Below, piece by piece: positions 26,986 through 35,416 of a stretch of DNA of 64,000 nucleotides (the first letter of the stretch is position 1; the number at the start of each line of letters is the position of its first letter). The stretch lies in NCBI RefSeq assembly GCF_006547145.1, contig NZ_CP041244.1, forward strand, positions 2,852,001-2,916,000, written 5' to 3'. A program made the translations under genes and the position numbers. This DNA is from Actinomadura sp. WMMA1423. GTDB lineage: Bacteria; Actinomycetota; Actinomycetes; Streptosporangiales; Streptosporangiaceae. A model generated the notes under the pieces. The model was given only the letters and a program-made list of their open reading frames with translations. It was not told the DNA's origin and ran no database searches.

Positions 26986-27441
26986 TCAAAAGCCCCGCGG
27001 CGCGGACCCCCCGGCGCCTCCGAAGCCCTGGCCGCCCTGCTCCGCCCCGAACCTCGGGCTCGCCTGCAGGTGCTGGCCGACCCGCTTGACCAGCACCGCC
27101 ATCTCGTAGGCGACGAGGCCGGCGTCGGCGTCGGCCTCGGCCAGCACCGCCAGGCAGGTGCCGTCGCCCGCAGCCGTCACGAACAGCAGCAGCGCGTCCA
27201 TCTCGATGATGGTCTGCCGGACGTTGCCGCCCGCGAAGTGCCGGCCGGCCCCGCGCGCGAGGCTCTGCACGCCGGACGCCAGCGCCGACAGATGCTCGGC
27301 GTCCTCCCGGGCGAGCTCGTTGGAGGCGGCCACGGCCAGCCCGTCGCGCGACAGGATCACCGCCTGCCGCACCGTCGTGACCCGCTGGGCGAAGTCGTTG
27401 AGCAGCCAGTTCAGCTCACCGGACACGGTGTTGTGCATCAT
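26986..27441 (-). CDS. cvnB: Conservon 2 roadblock/LC7 protein CvnB
   Basis: This 151-aa roadblock protein has ELNWLLNDFAQRVTTVRQAV, ILSRDGLAVAASNELARED and HLSALASGVQSLARGAGRHF, closely matching the first conservon's CvnB, then a Gly-rich C-terminus (GGQGFGGAGGSAPRGF) unique to this copy. Its ATGATG start overlaps the CvnA stop, with GAGGAAA in front. Confidence 0.9.
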   Translation of the reverse strand: MMHNTVSGELNWLLNDFAQRVTTVRQAVILSRDGLAVAASNELAREDAEHLSALASGVQSLARGAGRHFAGGNVRQTIIEMDALLLFVTAAGDGTCLAVLAEADADAGLVAYEMAVLVKRVGQHLQASPRFGAEQGGQGFGGAGGSAPRGF

Positions 27442-30077
27442 CGGTTTTCCTCATCCCCCATGTCGGATGCGCGTCCGCGCCGCCATCCCTGCTGTATCGA
27501 TGCCATCAGCGAGCGTGCCTCCTCGGGCGAGCGTGCGACGGCCCCGGTCGTGACTCCGCCGGCCCCGGGCGGTGACGGGGGCCTCTTGCGCAGTTGCGGG
27601 GCCAGGTTCTTCTGCCGGACGCGGCGGGGCAGGCCGGCGTGGGTGCCCGCGGGCTCCCAGTCCTCGTCCTCCTCGGCCGGCGCGCCGTCGGCGGGGTCCT
27701 GCGCGCCCGACGGCCCCCCGGTTCCGGCGGGCCGTTCGTCCCGGGGTTCGAGGGCGTCGTCCGACCACGGGTTCGGGGCGGGACGCGGCGCCGCGGCGGG
27801 CGCGGGCCCGTCCGGGACGCCCCAGGGCGTGGCGGGTGCCGGGTGGGCGGGCTCGGCGGGAGCCGGGGACGGGACCGGTGCGGGCGCGGGGGGCGCGGTG
27901 AGCTCGGGCAGCGCGGGCGGCGCCTCCAGGCGGCCGCCCGCGCCCTCCAGGTGTCCTGGAGCGTTCCGCTGGCGCCGCAGGTGCGGCTCCTCCGCCGGGA
28001 GTGCGGAGAACTCCCCGGAGGTCGCGGCGTCGCGCAGCGGGACCACCGCGTCGGGGACCGGCGCGGGCAGGACCGTCGCCTCCCACCGGGGTGCGCCGAC
28101 GCTCGCGCCGTCCTCGTCCGAGCCGTCCCCTTCGCCGTCGGCGGGCGGGAGCATCCCGGCGGCCATCTTCTCGGCCGGGACCACCAGCTCGTGCGGGAAC
28201 AGGGCGATCGCGGTGACGCCGCCGTACGGGGACCGCTGGAGCGTCACGGAGATGTCGTGGCGGGCGGCCAGCCGCGCGACGACGAACAGCCCGAGCTGGT
28301 CGGTGTCGACCAGGTCGTACTCGGGCGGCTCGGCCAGCCGCCGGTTGGCCTCGGCGAGCAGCTCCGGGTTCACGCCGAGGCCGCGGTCCTCGATCTCGAC
28401 CGCGAACCCGGTGCCGACCCGCTCGGCCATCACCCGCACCTCGGTGTTGGGCGGGGAGAACGACGCCGCGTTCTCGATCAGTTCGGCCAGCAGGTGCACG
28501 ACGTCGGTGACGGCCGCGCCGACCAGGCCGTCCTCGGAGTCGGTCAGCACCGTCGCGCGGGTGTAGTCCTCGATCTCCGACACGGCGGCGCGCAGCACGT
28601 CGGCGAAGCGCACCGGCCGCCGCCACCCGCGCCCCGGCGTCGCGCCGGACAGGATGATGAGGCTCTCGGCGTGCCGCCGCATGCGGGTCGTGAGGTGGTC
28701 GATGCGGAACAGGTCTTCCAGGTCGTCGGCCTCGGCGCGGCTCTCCAGGCCGTCCAGCAGCGTGAGCTGGCGGTGCAGGAGCGACTGGTTGCGGCGGGCG
28801 ATGTTGAGGAAGATGCGGCTGACGCCGGCGCGCAGCTCGGCCTGGCCCACGGCGGCGTCGACGGCGGTCCGCTGCACCTTGGCGAACGCCTCGGCGAGCC
28901 GGGCGACCTCAGCGGTGTTCCCGGCGCTCAGGGGCGGGGCCTCCGCGGCGACGTCGACGCTCTCGTTGCGGCTGAGCCGCGCGACGATGCCCGGCAGCCG
29001 CTGCTCGGCCATCTCCTCGGCGGAGCCGCGCAGCCCGACCAGCTCGCGGACGAACCCGCGGGCGAACCGCAGCGACAGCAGCACCGACAGCAGGATCGCC
29101 AGCAGGCCGAGGCCTCCGACGGCGCCGAGCCGCAGGTAGGCCTCCCGGCCGAGGTCGTCGGCGTGCTCGCCGGCGCGCTTGGAGTTGCCGAGCACCATCG
29201 CGTTGACCGACAGCACCAGCGGCTGCGCCGTCCGCTGCCACTCGCCGGGCTGGACGGGCAGCGGCCGGCGCGGGTCGGCGTCGGCGATCCGGTCCTCCAT
29301 CGCCTTGAACGTCTGGTACTGCGGGGAGGCGAAGACCTGCGCGGTGCCGGACCGGTAGACCACCGGGTCGAGCAGCGAGCGCTGCTTGACCCACTGCCAG
29401 CGCTGCTCGCCGACCATCTCCACGAACATCCGGTGCTCGGCCGCGGTCATCCGGCCCCTGGTGATGAAGGCCCCGGCGACCAGCGCGTTCTCGCGCTGGA
29501 TCAGTTCCATGGCGCGCCCGGCGTGCCGGGTGGAGAGCGTCCAGTTGTAGAGCCCGGAGTCGTCGATGACCACGAGGCTGTCGTAGAGCCGGTGCATGTC
29601 GTCGACCATCGTGCCGTAGCCGTTGACCGCGGCCAACCGGTCCACGGACCGGGAGTCGACCGCGGCGCGCAGCCCGCCGAGCCCACCGAGCGCCCGCAGG
29701 ACCTCGTCGACGCGCGAGTCCATCTGGGCGTTGGTGGCGCTGCGCGCGTCGGCGGAGGTGGCCTCGCGGCGGAAGAACTCGACGGCCGCGTCGACGCGCG
29801 AGCGCTGGGAGAGCAGGGCGGCGGGGGTGCCGCCCGCGGCCGAGCGCGGGGTGCTGAGGAACACCGCCGAGGCCAGGCGCTCCTTGCCCAGCTCGACCAG
29901 GACGCCCTGGCCGCTCGGCGCGAACTCGCGGTCGAGCGTGTGGTACCGGCGCTGGGCGAGCGCGTCGCGGCCGGTGACGATCGCGGCGTATCCCCAGAGC
30001 GCGACGAGTGAGAGCAGCGGCACGAGCAGCAGCGCGGTGACCTTCGTGCGGATCGACCGCCTACGGGGGGATTTCAT
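27438..30077 (-). CDS. cvnA: Conservon 2 sensor histidine-kinase-like protein CvnA
   Basis: The 879-aa product mirrors the first CvnA: TM1 near residues 13-31, a NIT-type extracellular region, TM2 near 325-345 (LRLGAVGGLGLLAILLSVLL), LARRNQSLLHRQLTLLDGLE-like helices (here IARRNQSLLHRQL), HLLAELIENAASFSPP and EIEDRGLGVNPE. The Pro/Ala/Glu-rich tail holds RVRQKNLAPQLRKR and ends in IQQGWRRGR. The tail motifs are the parts conserved with the other CvnA and are candidate docking sites for CvnB-D (inference). It is the first gene of its operon; its promoter lies in 30078-30419. Confidence 0.9.
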   Translation of the reverse strand: MKSPRRRSIRTKVTALLLVPLLSLVALWGYAAIVTGRDALAQRRYHTLDREFAPSGQGVLVELGKERLASAVFLSTPRSAAGGTPAALLSQRSRVDAAVEFFRREATSADARSATNAQMDSRVDEVLRALGGLGGLRAAVDSRSVDRLAAVNGYGTMVDDMHRLYDSLVVIDDSGLYNWTLSTRHAGRAMELIQRENALVAGAFITRGRMTAAEHRMFVEMVGEQRWQWVKQRSLLDPVVYRSGTAQVFASPQYQTFKAMEDRIADADPRRPLPVQPGEWQRTAQPLVLSVNAMVLGNSKRAGEHADDLGREAYLRLGAVGGLGLLAILLSVLLSLRFARGFVRELVGLRGSAEEMAEQRLPGIVARLSRNESVDVAAEAPPLSAGNTAEVARLAEAFAKVQRTAVDAAVGQAELRAGVSRIFLNIARRNQSLLHRQLTLLDGLESRAEADDLEDLFRIDHLTTRMRRHAESLIILSGATPGRGWRRPVRFADVLRAAVSEIEDYTRATVLTDSEDGLVGAAVTDVVHLLAELIENAASFSPPNTEVRVMAERVGTGFAVEIEDRGLGVNPELLAEANRRLAEPPEYDLVDTDQLGLFVVARLAARHDISVTLQRSPYGGVTAIALFPHELVVPAEKMAAGMLPPADGEGDGSDEDGASVGAPRWEATVLPAPVPDAVVPLRDAATSGEFSALPAEEPHLRRQRNAPGHLEGAGGRLEAPPALPELTAPPAPAPVPSPAPAEPAHPAPATPWGVPDGPAPAAAPRPAPNPWSDDALEPRDERPAGTGGPSGAQDPADGAPAEEDEDWEPAGTHAGLPRRVRQKNLAPQLRKRPPSPPGAGGVTTGAVARSPEEARSLMASIQQGWRRGRASDMGDEENR

Positions 30078-30419
30078 GTGACCTCGAACGTTCCGGCGCG
30101 GAGGGTCCCTGGATCATAAAGGCCGTCCGCGACGCCCCCGCAACCCCTTTGACGGCATTCGGCCGTATTGCCGCCATTCCTTGCTACCTGCGGCAATGCG
30201 CGGGGGCAAGACGATCTTGCCGGGTCCCGCCGGAAGAGGATAGCGGCAAATCCGGACAATTTGCTTCATTTCCCCCTGTTGCTTCGGGACATTGCGCCAT
30301 ACTCTGCTTCTTCATCCACCGCCCGCACCGCGGCCGGTCCGGGAAGGAGACCCACGATTCCTACAGGCAACGACGACGGCCGGGCCGGGAGGACGGCTCC
30401 CGGGCCGGAGGGCGTTACG
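30078..30419. other. Divergent promoter region between conservon 2 and the CbiX-like gene
   Basis: This 342-bp gap is less GC-rich between about 30110 and 30310 (for example GGCATTCGGCCGTATTGCCG and CAATTTGCTTCATTTCC). It must drive the conservon leftwards and the CbiX-like gene rightwards. I see no complete gene and no strong palindrome. Confidence 0.5.
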
Positions 30420-31271
30420 ATGCCCGCCGTGAGTCCCGAAAGCCAGGCATCCGAGGCATTGCCGTCGCGACGGCGCCGCACACCCCGCGGCGGCCGGCAC
30501 CGCGGCGACGAGTCCTTCCTGCTGCCCCCCGGATCCCCCACGCTCGTCCTCGCCGTCCCCGGACCCGCCCGGCGGGCCGGTACCGACATCGCCGTCGAGC
30601 TCGCCCGGCTCGTCGAGCTCGAGCACACCGGGCAGCCCGCTTACGTCGGGCACCTGGAAGGCGGCGAGGCGAGCCTGCACGCCGTGCTCGCCGGGCTCCG
30701 GCAGCAGGACGACGAGCTCGCCGCCGTGGTGGTGCCGCTGTCCACCGGGCCCGACCCGGCGCTCGACGCCGCCGTGCGCGCCGCCGTGGCGGCCGCGCCC
30801 GTGCGCACCGTGGCCGCCGAGCCGCTCGGCCCGCACCCGCTCATCGCCGAGGCGCTGCACGACCGGCTCGCCGACGCCGGGCTCGCCCGCGCCGACCGGA
30901 TCAGGCTGATGACCATGGTGACGGCAGCGTCCGGTGTGATCGTCGCCACTCCCGGCGACGCGGCGGCCGTCCGGCAGGCCGAGGTCACCGGAGTGCTCCT
31001 CGCCTCCCGGCTCGCGGCCCCCGTCTTCACCGCCTCGCTGAACGACGAGGCGTCGGTGAAGGCCGCCTACGAGCAGCTGCGCGCGGCCGGAGCCGCGTCC
31101 ATCGCCGTCGCCCCGCACCTGATCGGACCCGAGCCGGAGGCGGCGCTGGTCGCCACCGCCGCCGCCACCGTGGGCTCCGCGCACTCCGCACCCCTCGGCG
31201 CCCACCCGGCCCTCGCCCGCCTGGCCGCCCTCCGCTACGTCGAAGCACTCTCCACCGCCCTGGCCGACTGA
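30420..31271 (+). CDS. Sirohydrochlorin chelatase/CbiX-like protein
   Basis: The 283-aa product starts MPAVSPESQASEALPSRRRR with a basic, probably disordered N-terminus of about 40 residues. Two CbiX-like half-domains follow (TLVLAVPGPARRAGTDIAVE, AAVVVPLSTGPDPALDAAV, GPHPLIAEALHDRLADAGL; then PVFTASLNDEASVKAAYEQL, ASIAVAPHLIGPEPE). CbiX/SirB enzymes insert Co or Fe into sirohydrochlorin. The usual metal-binding HGS motif of the first half is replaced (LAVPGPARR), so chelatase activity is uncertain. GGAGGG precedes the ATG. The gene is followed by a structured intergenic region. Confidence 0.72.
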   Translation: MPAVSPESQASEALPSRRRRTPRGGRHRGDESFLLPPGSPTLVLAVPGPARRAGTDIAVELARLVELEHTGQPAYVGHLEGGEASLHAVLAGLRQQDDELAAVVVPLSTGPDPALDAAVRAAVAAAPVRTVAAEPLGPHPLIAEALHDRLADAGLARADRIRLMTMVTAASGVIVATPGDAAAVRQAEVTGVLLASRLAAPVFTASLNDEASVKAAYEQLRAAGAASIAVAPHLIGPEPEAALVATAAATVGSAHSAPLGAHPALARLAALRYVEALSTALAD

Positions 31272-31320
31272 CCCGTGTTTACACAGGCCCGGCCCACTTC
31301 GCTCGCCTAGCGGCTCGCTA

Positions 31321-31408
31321 CGTGACCGGGTCTGGGGCGAACGCGGCATCGCTTCGCGATCTGCCCGGTGCGGCTCGCCTCCGGCTTCGCCGCACCGGGC
31401 AGGTCACG
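31321..31408. repeat. Nested inverted-repeat structure in a convergent intergenic region
   Basis: CGTGACC (31321-31327) pairs with GGTCACG (31402-31408). Inside it GCCCGGTGCGGC (31363-31374) pairs perfectly with GCCGCACCGGGC (31389-31400), and ATCGC-TTC-GCGAT forms a further small hairpin at 31349-31361. It is distinct from the five-copy family. Confidence 0.6.
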
Positions 31409-31450
31409 CGTTAGCGCGCGTGGCCGAGGCCACTTCGGGGAAGGCCGTGG

Positions 31451-31476
31451 CCCAAGGGGGGCTCGCCCCCCTTGGG
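31451..31476. terminator. Bidirectional terminator between converging genes
   Basis: CCCAAGGGGGG (31451-31461) pairs with CCCCCCTTGGG (31466-31476) around the loop CTCG, between the CbiX-like gene and the enoyl-CoA hydratase gene that end facing each other. Confidence 0.8.
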
Positions 31477-31544
31477 CGGTCGACGTCCGCAGTATCCCTC
31501 TAGGGCACGACCCCCCAAACCCCCCGGTGAGGCGCTGACCGGCG

Positions 31545-32342
31545 TCAGCGGTTCTTGAAGTCGGGGCGGCGTTTCTCCATCGTGGCGGTCATGCCCTCGG
31601 CGAGGTCCTCGGTGAAGAAGGCGAGGGTCTGGACGGCCGTCTCCGTCATGAGCTGCTGGCGCAGGCCGGGGACGTCCAGGGACGCGTTGAGCAGTTCCTT
31701 GGTGCGGCTCAGGCCGTAGGGCGACCTGGCGAGCAGCTCGTCGGCGAGGGCCTGGGCGGCCGCCAGGTCCCCGCCCTCGGGGGCGATCTCGGTGATGAGG
31801 CCGAGGGCGTCGGCGCGGGCCGCGTCCAGGCGCTGCGCCCGGTAGGCGATCTCCGCGGCCTTCGCCGGCCCCACCAGGCGCGGCAGCAGCCAGGACAGGC
31901 CGCAGTCGCCGGCCGACAGCCCGAGGTCGAGGAACGGCACGACGAAGCGGGTCGTCGGGTCGGCCACCCGCAGGTCGCAGGCCAGCGCCCAGGACACGCC
32001 CATGCCGGCGACGGGGCCGTGCAGCGCCGCGATCACCGGCTGCGGGATCTCCCGCAGCCGCGCGGTGACCTCGCCGCCGCGGGCGATGCCCCGGTAGAGC
32101 CGCTGGACGCGGCCCTCACCGGTCGGTTCGCCCGGGTCGCCGCCCTGGATGTCCATCCCCGAGCAGAACCCGCGGCCCGCGCCGGTGAGCACGACCACGC
32201 GGGTGGACGGGTCGCGCGCCAGCCCGTGGAGGACGTCCAGCATCTCCTCGGTCAGCGCGCCGTCGACCGCGTTCAGGCGCTCCGGCCGGGACAGGGTGAT
32301 CGTGAGCACCCCGTCCCGCCGGTCGAGCTCGATCCCGGCCAA
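31545..32342 (-). CDS. Enoyl-CoA hydratase/isomerase family protein
   Basis: This 265-aa crotonase-fold protein has the oxyanion-hole motifs RGFCSGMDIQGGDP and ALHGPVAGMGVSWALACDLR and an acidic FLDLGLSAGDCGLSWLLPRL, ending KRRPDFKNR as family members do. It would hydrate enoyl-CoA thioesters in beta-oxidation of fatty acids or side chains. It sits 4 bases after the SDR gene on the same strand, forming a two-gene lipid-catabolism unit. Confidence 0.88.
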   Translation of the reverse strand: MAGIELDRRDGVLTITLSRPERLNAVDGALTEEMLDVLHGLARDPSTRVVVLTGAGRGFCSGMDIQGGDPGEPTGEGRVQRLYRGIARGGEVTARLREIPQPVIAALHGPVAGMGVSWALACDLRVADPTTRFVVPFLDLGLSAGDCGLSWLLPRLVGPAKAAEIAYRAQRLDAARADALGLITEIAPEGGDLAAAQALADELLARSPYGLSRTKELLNASLDVPGLRQQLMTETAVQTLAFFTEDLAEGMTATMEKRRPDFKNR

Positions 32343-32346
32343 CGGC

Positions 32347-33249
32347 TCAGGAGGTGAGCTGCTGGATCAGCGGGCCCATCTGCTCGCCCACGTTGCCGAA
32401 CACGGTGAGCGGCTCGTTCGCGCTGATGGCGGCCCAGTTGTCCCGGACGTCCTCGACCGAGAGCGTCGCCTTCTGCCCGAAGCCGGGGCCCTCCGCCACG
32501 AAGATCTTCGCGATCCGGCCGCCGCCGACCGTGTAGACCTGCCCGGAGTCCTCGACCGAGTCGTGGACGAGGTAGGCGACGAGCGGCGTGACCTGCTCGA
32601 CGCCGAGCTTGTCGGCGAAGTCGGCGGGCAGCAGGTCCTCGGTCATGCGGGTCCACGCGACCGGCGCGATGGCGTTGGCCTTGATGTTGTACTTCGCGCC
32701 CTCCTGGGCGAGGGTCTTGGTGAACCCGACGAGGCCCATCTTGGCCGTGGAGTAGTTGGCCTGGCCGAAGTTGCCGAACAGGCCCGCGGGCGACGAGGTG
32801 TTCACGATCCGGCCGTAGCCCTGCTCGCGCAGGTGCGGCCAGGCGGCGCTGGAGACCAGGAACGAGCCGCGCAGGTGGACGGCGATGACGGCGTCGAACT
32901 CCTCGACCGACATGTTCTTGAACGACTTGTCGCGCAGGATGCCCGCGTTGTTGACGACGATGTCGACCTTGCCGAACGTGTCGAGCGCGGTCTTGACGAT
33001 CGCCTGCGCACCCTCGGGGGTGGCGACGTTGTCGGGGTTCGCGACGGCCTCGCCGCCGTTCTTCTTGATCTCGTCCACGACCTCCTGGGCGGGGCCGGCG
33101 GAGGCCCCGGTACCGGACCGGTCGCCGCCGAGGTCGTTGACGACGACCTTGGCGCCGCGCGCGGCGAGCTCCAGCGCGTGCTGCCGGCCGAGGCCGTGGC
33201 CAGCCCCGGTCACGACCGCCACGCGGCCGTCGTAGCGCAGTTCCGACAT
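32347..33249 (-). CDS. Short-chain dehydrogenase (multifunctional-enzyme-type 3-hydroxyacyl-CoA dehydrogenase)
   Basis: The 300-aa product has the SDR cofactor motif VTGAGHGLGRQHALELAARG followed by VVVNDLGGDRSG, which is typical of the dehydrogenase domain of peroxisomal MFE-2 and its actinobacterial stand-alone relatives. The catalytic tetrad is visible as NNAG, NTSSPAG and YSTAK. It likely oxidises 3-hydroxyacyl-CoA, partnering with the downstream enoyl-CoA hydratase. The ATG at 33249 has GAGGAGA upstream. A perfect 14-bp palindrome lies about 57 bases upstream. Confidence 0.88.
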   Translation of the reverse strand: MSELRYDGRVAVVTGAGHGLGRQHALELAARGAKVVVNDLGGDRSGTGASAGPAQEVVDEIKKNGGEAVANPDNVATPEGAQAIVKTALDTFGKVDIVVNNAGILRDKSFKNMSVEEFDAVIAVHLRGSFLVSSAAWPHLREQGYGRIVNTSSPAGLFGNFGQANYSTAKMGLVGFTKTLAQEGAKYNIKANAIAPVAWTRMTEDLLPADFADKLGVEQVTPLVAYLVHDSVEDSGQVYTVGGGRIAKIFVAEGPGFGQKATLSVEDVRDNWAAISANEPLTVFGNVGEQMGPLIQQLTS

Positions 33250-33305
33250 CTCGTGTCTCCTCACATCGCACCGACTACGCCCCCAGGTAATCACCGGGGG
33301 GTTAC

Positions 33306-33319
33306 CAGTGGTACCACTG
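33306..33319. promoter_or_regulatory. Perfect 14-bp palindrome in the SDR/DapB-like divergent promoter
   Basis: CAGTGGTACCACTG is fully self-complementary and lies between divergent genes, 57 bases before the SDR start and 176 before the reductase start. It is preceded by GGTAATCACC...GGTTACC. A dimeric repressor site is the natural reading; the regulator is not in the window. Confidence 0.5.
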
Positions 33320-33494
33320 AACCGAATCGCGCTCGGCCGCGGCCCCCGGGGTTCGTTCCCGCCCGTGCGCCGGAGCAGTCCCGCGTACGATGGGACGTGG
33401 GAGGAAGTTGCACAGATCGCCGCAATTCCCTCGCGCCCGACGCGTAGTCTCCTCACCCATCGACGTCCCGAGGAGCAACGGAGGTCCCGCCTCG

Positions 33495-34559
33495 ATGAGC
33501 CCCGCCGCCGCGTCCACGCCCGCCCGCCCCTACCGCGTGGTCCAGTGGGCGACGGGCGCGCTCGGCCGCAGCGCGATCCGGGGCGTCCTCGACCGGGACG
33601 ACATGGAGCTCGTCGGCGTGTGGGCGCACTCCCCGGCCAAGGCGGGCGCCGACGCCGGGACGCTCGCGGGCCGCGACCCCGTCGGGGTCACCGCGACCGG
33701 CGACCTCGGCGCGGTCCTCGACCTGGACGCCGACTGCGTCGTCTGGGCCCCGAGCCCCGTGCACGACCGGTTCGCCGAGCTGGAGACCATCTGCGCGCTG
33801 CTGGCGTCCGGCAAGAACCTCATCTCCCTCACCGGCCTCGTGTACCCGCGCGCGCTCGGCCCGTTCTTCGTGAACGAGCTGGAGCAGGCCTGCAAGCGGG
33901 GCGGCGTCTCGGTGCACGGCAGCGGCGTCAGCCAGGGCTTCATGGCCGACGTGATGCCGCTGGTGCTGTCGCGGCTGTCCCGCCGGATCACCCACGTCTA
34001 CGCCCGCGAGTGCACCGACTTCGCCCGGCACCCGTCCTGGCGGATGGTCCACCACATGCTCGGGTTCGGCAAGGACGAGGAGGCGTACCTGCGCGCGCTG
34101 CGGCCCAACCGCGCCGCGATGCGGACGCTGTTCTCCGAGAGCCTGCACCTGATCGCCGCCGGGCTCGGCGTCGAGCTCGACGAGATCGACGTGGACGTGG
34201 ACCACCGGCTGGCCGGCGCCGACCTGTCGACGGCCGCGGGGCCGATCCCGCGCGGCACGGTCGCCGCCGCCCGCTGGACGTTCAGCGGCATCGCCGCCGG
34301 CCGGCCCGTCATCACCGTGGAGGTCGTGCACAAGGCGGACGCCGCGCGGATGCCGGACGAGTGGGGCCGGCCCGGATACTCGCTGCGCGTGGACGGCCGC
34401 CCCCCGCTCCAGCTGTCGGCGGGCGAGGAGTGGGTCTCCGACGCGATCTCCGCGGCGGCCGCGCACGCGCTGAACTCCGTCCCGGCCGTGTGCGCCGCCG
34501 AGCCCGGCATCCGCACCTACCTCGACCTGCCGATGATCGGCGGCCGGATGCACCTGTGA
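33495..34559 (+). CDS. Dihydrodipicolinate reductase-like NAD(P)-binding protein
   Basis: The 354-aa product begins with about 10 Ala/Pro/Ser residues and then YRVVQWATGALGRSAIRGVL, a Rossmann motif of the DapB-like superfamily, followed by ELVGVWAHSPAKAGADAGTL. The C-terminal domain (GLVYPRALGPFFVNELEQAC, HGSGVSQGFMADVMPLVLS) lacks the DapB catalytic signature, so it is not the lysine-pathway enzyme. Relatives in mycobacteria and other actinobacteria sit near steroid or fatty-acid genes, as here. The ATG at 33495 has GGAGG upstream. Confidence 0.8.
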   Translation: MSPAAASTPARPYRVVQWATGALGRSAIRGVLDRDDMELVGVWAHSPAKAGADAGTLAGRDPVGVTATGDLGAVLDLDADCVVWAPSPVHDRFAELETICALLASGKNLISLTGLVYPRALGPFFVNELEQACKRGGVSVHGSGVSQGFMADVMPLVLSRLSRRITHVYARECTDFARHPSWRMVHHMLGFGKDEEAYLRALRPNRAAMRTLFSESLHLIAAGLGVELDEIDVDVDHRLAGADLSTAAGPIPRGTVAAARWTFSGIAAGRPVITVEVVHKADAARMPDEWGRPGYSLRVDGRPPLQLSAGEEWVSDAISAAAAHALNSVPAVCAAEPGIRTYLDLPMIGGRMHL

Positions 34560-34572
34560 GCGCCCCGCGCGG

Positions 34573-35262
34573 TCAGGACGGCAGCGTCGAGGCCGACTCG
34601 TCGGCGTCGTCGTTGTCGTCCGCGTCCTCGGCGGCCTGGGCCTCGGCCTCCTCGCGGGCCTCCCGGCGGTGCTTGCGGACGCTCCACACCACCAGCGCGA
34701 CGACGGCCGCGGCCGCCAGCCCGATCGCCAGGCCCCGCCCCGCGAGCTTGGCCGCGTGCTCGAACGCCGTGCCCGCGAAGAAGCCGCCGAGCGTGAACGT
34801 GACGACCCAGACGACGCCGCCGATGACGTTGAAGAGCAGGAACTTCGGATACGGCAGCCGCGAGCTGCCCGCGAGGGCGGGCATGAGGGCCCGCAGCAGC
34901 GCCGTGAACCGTCCGATGAACACCGCGAACGCGCCGCGGCGGCGGATCAGGTCCTGCGCGGCCGCGACCTTCGCGCGGTGTCTTCGCATCATCTTGACGT
35001 CGAGCAGCCGCGGCCCGTACTTGCGGCCGATCTCGTAGCCGACCGAGTCGCCCGCCACGGCGGCGACCACCGCAATGACCAGCAGCAGCGGCAGTGACAG
35101 CACGTGCTGGCTGGCGAGGACGCCGCCGACCACGATCGCGGTCTCGCCCGGGAACACGAACCCGACGAACAGCGCGGCCTCGGCGAACACCAGCGCCGCG
35201 ATGATCAGGTAGATCGTCGCCGGCGGCAGGCCGTCCACCAGGGCGTTGAATTGCTCGAGCAT
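34573..35262 (-). CDS. DedA family membrane protein
   Basis: This 229-aa integral membrane protein has the DedA/SNARE-associated motifs FVGFVFPGETAIVVGGVLAS, GDSVGYEIGRKYGPRL and AVFIGRFTALLRALMPALAG, with several hydrophobic segments. DedA proteins are proton-coupled lipid (undecaprenyl phosphate or phospholipid) flippases and affect envelope integrity. The C-terminus is acidic and glutamate/aspartate-rich (EEAEAQAAEDADDNDDADES). It converges on the reductase gene. Confidence 0.88.
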   Translation of the reverse strand: MLEQFNALVDGLPPATIYLIIAALVFAEAALFVGFVFPGETAIVVGGVLASQHVLSLPLLLVIAVVAAVAGDSVGYEIGRKYGPRLLDVKMMRRHRAKVAAAQDLIRRRGAFAVFIGRFTALLRALMPALAGSSRLPYPKFLLFNVIGGVVWVVTFTLGGFFAGTAFEHAAKLAGRGLAIGLAAAAVVALVVWSVRKHRREAREEAEAQAAEDADDNDDADESASTLPS

Positions 35263-35416
35263 GGACCCCCGCCACCTCGTCGATCCGCCGGTCCGGCCGT
35301 CGCGGCCGTTTCACAATGGATACCGACGGTTATGGTAGCCGCGAGGTTCCCGGACCCGGATCACCCGCAGGGGTCGACCTCCGGGTCGTCCTCACCTACT
35401 TCAGAGGGAGACGGGC

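Noticed and set aside
33306..33319. The 14-bp palindrome as a DasR (dre) site
   Set aside because: The centre is GGTACC; dre sites have a GGTCTAGACC-like core, so it does not fit.
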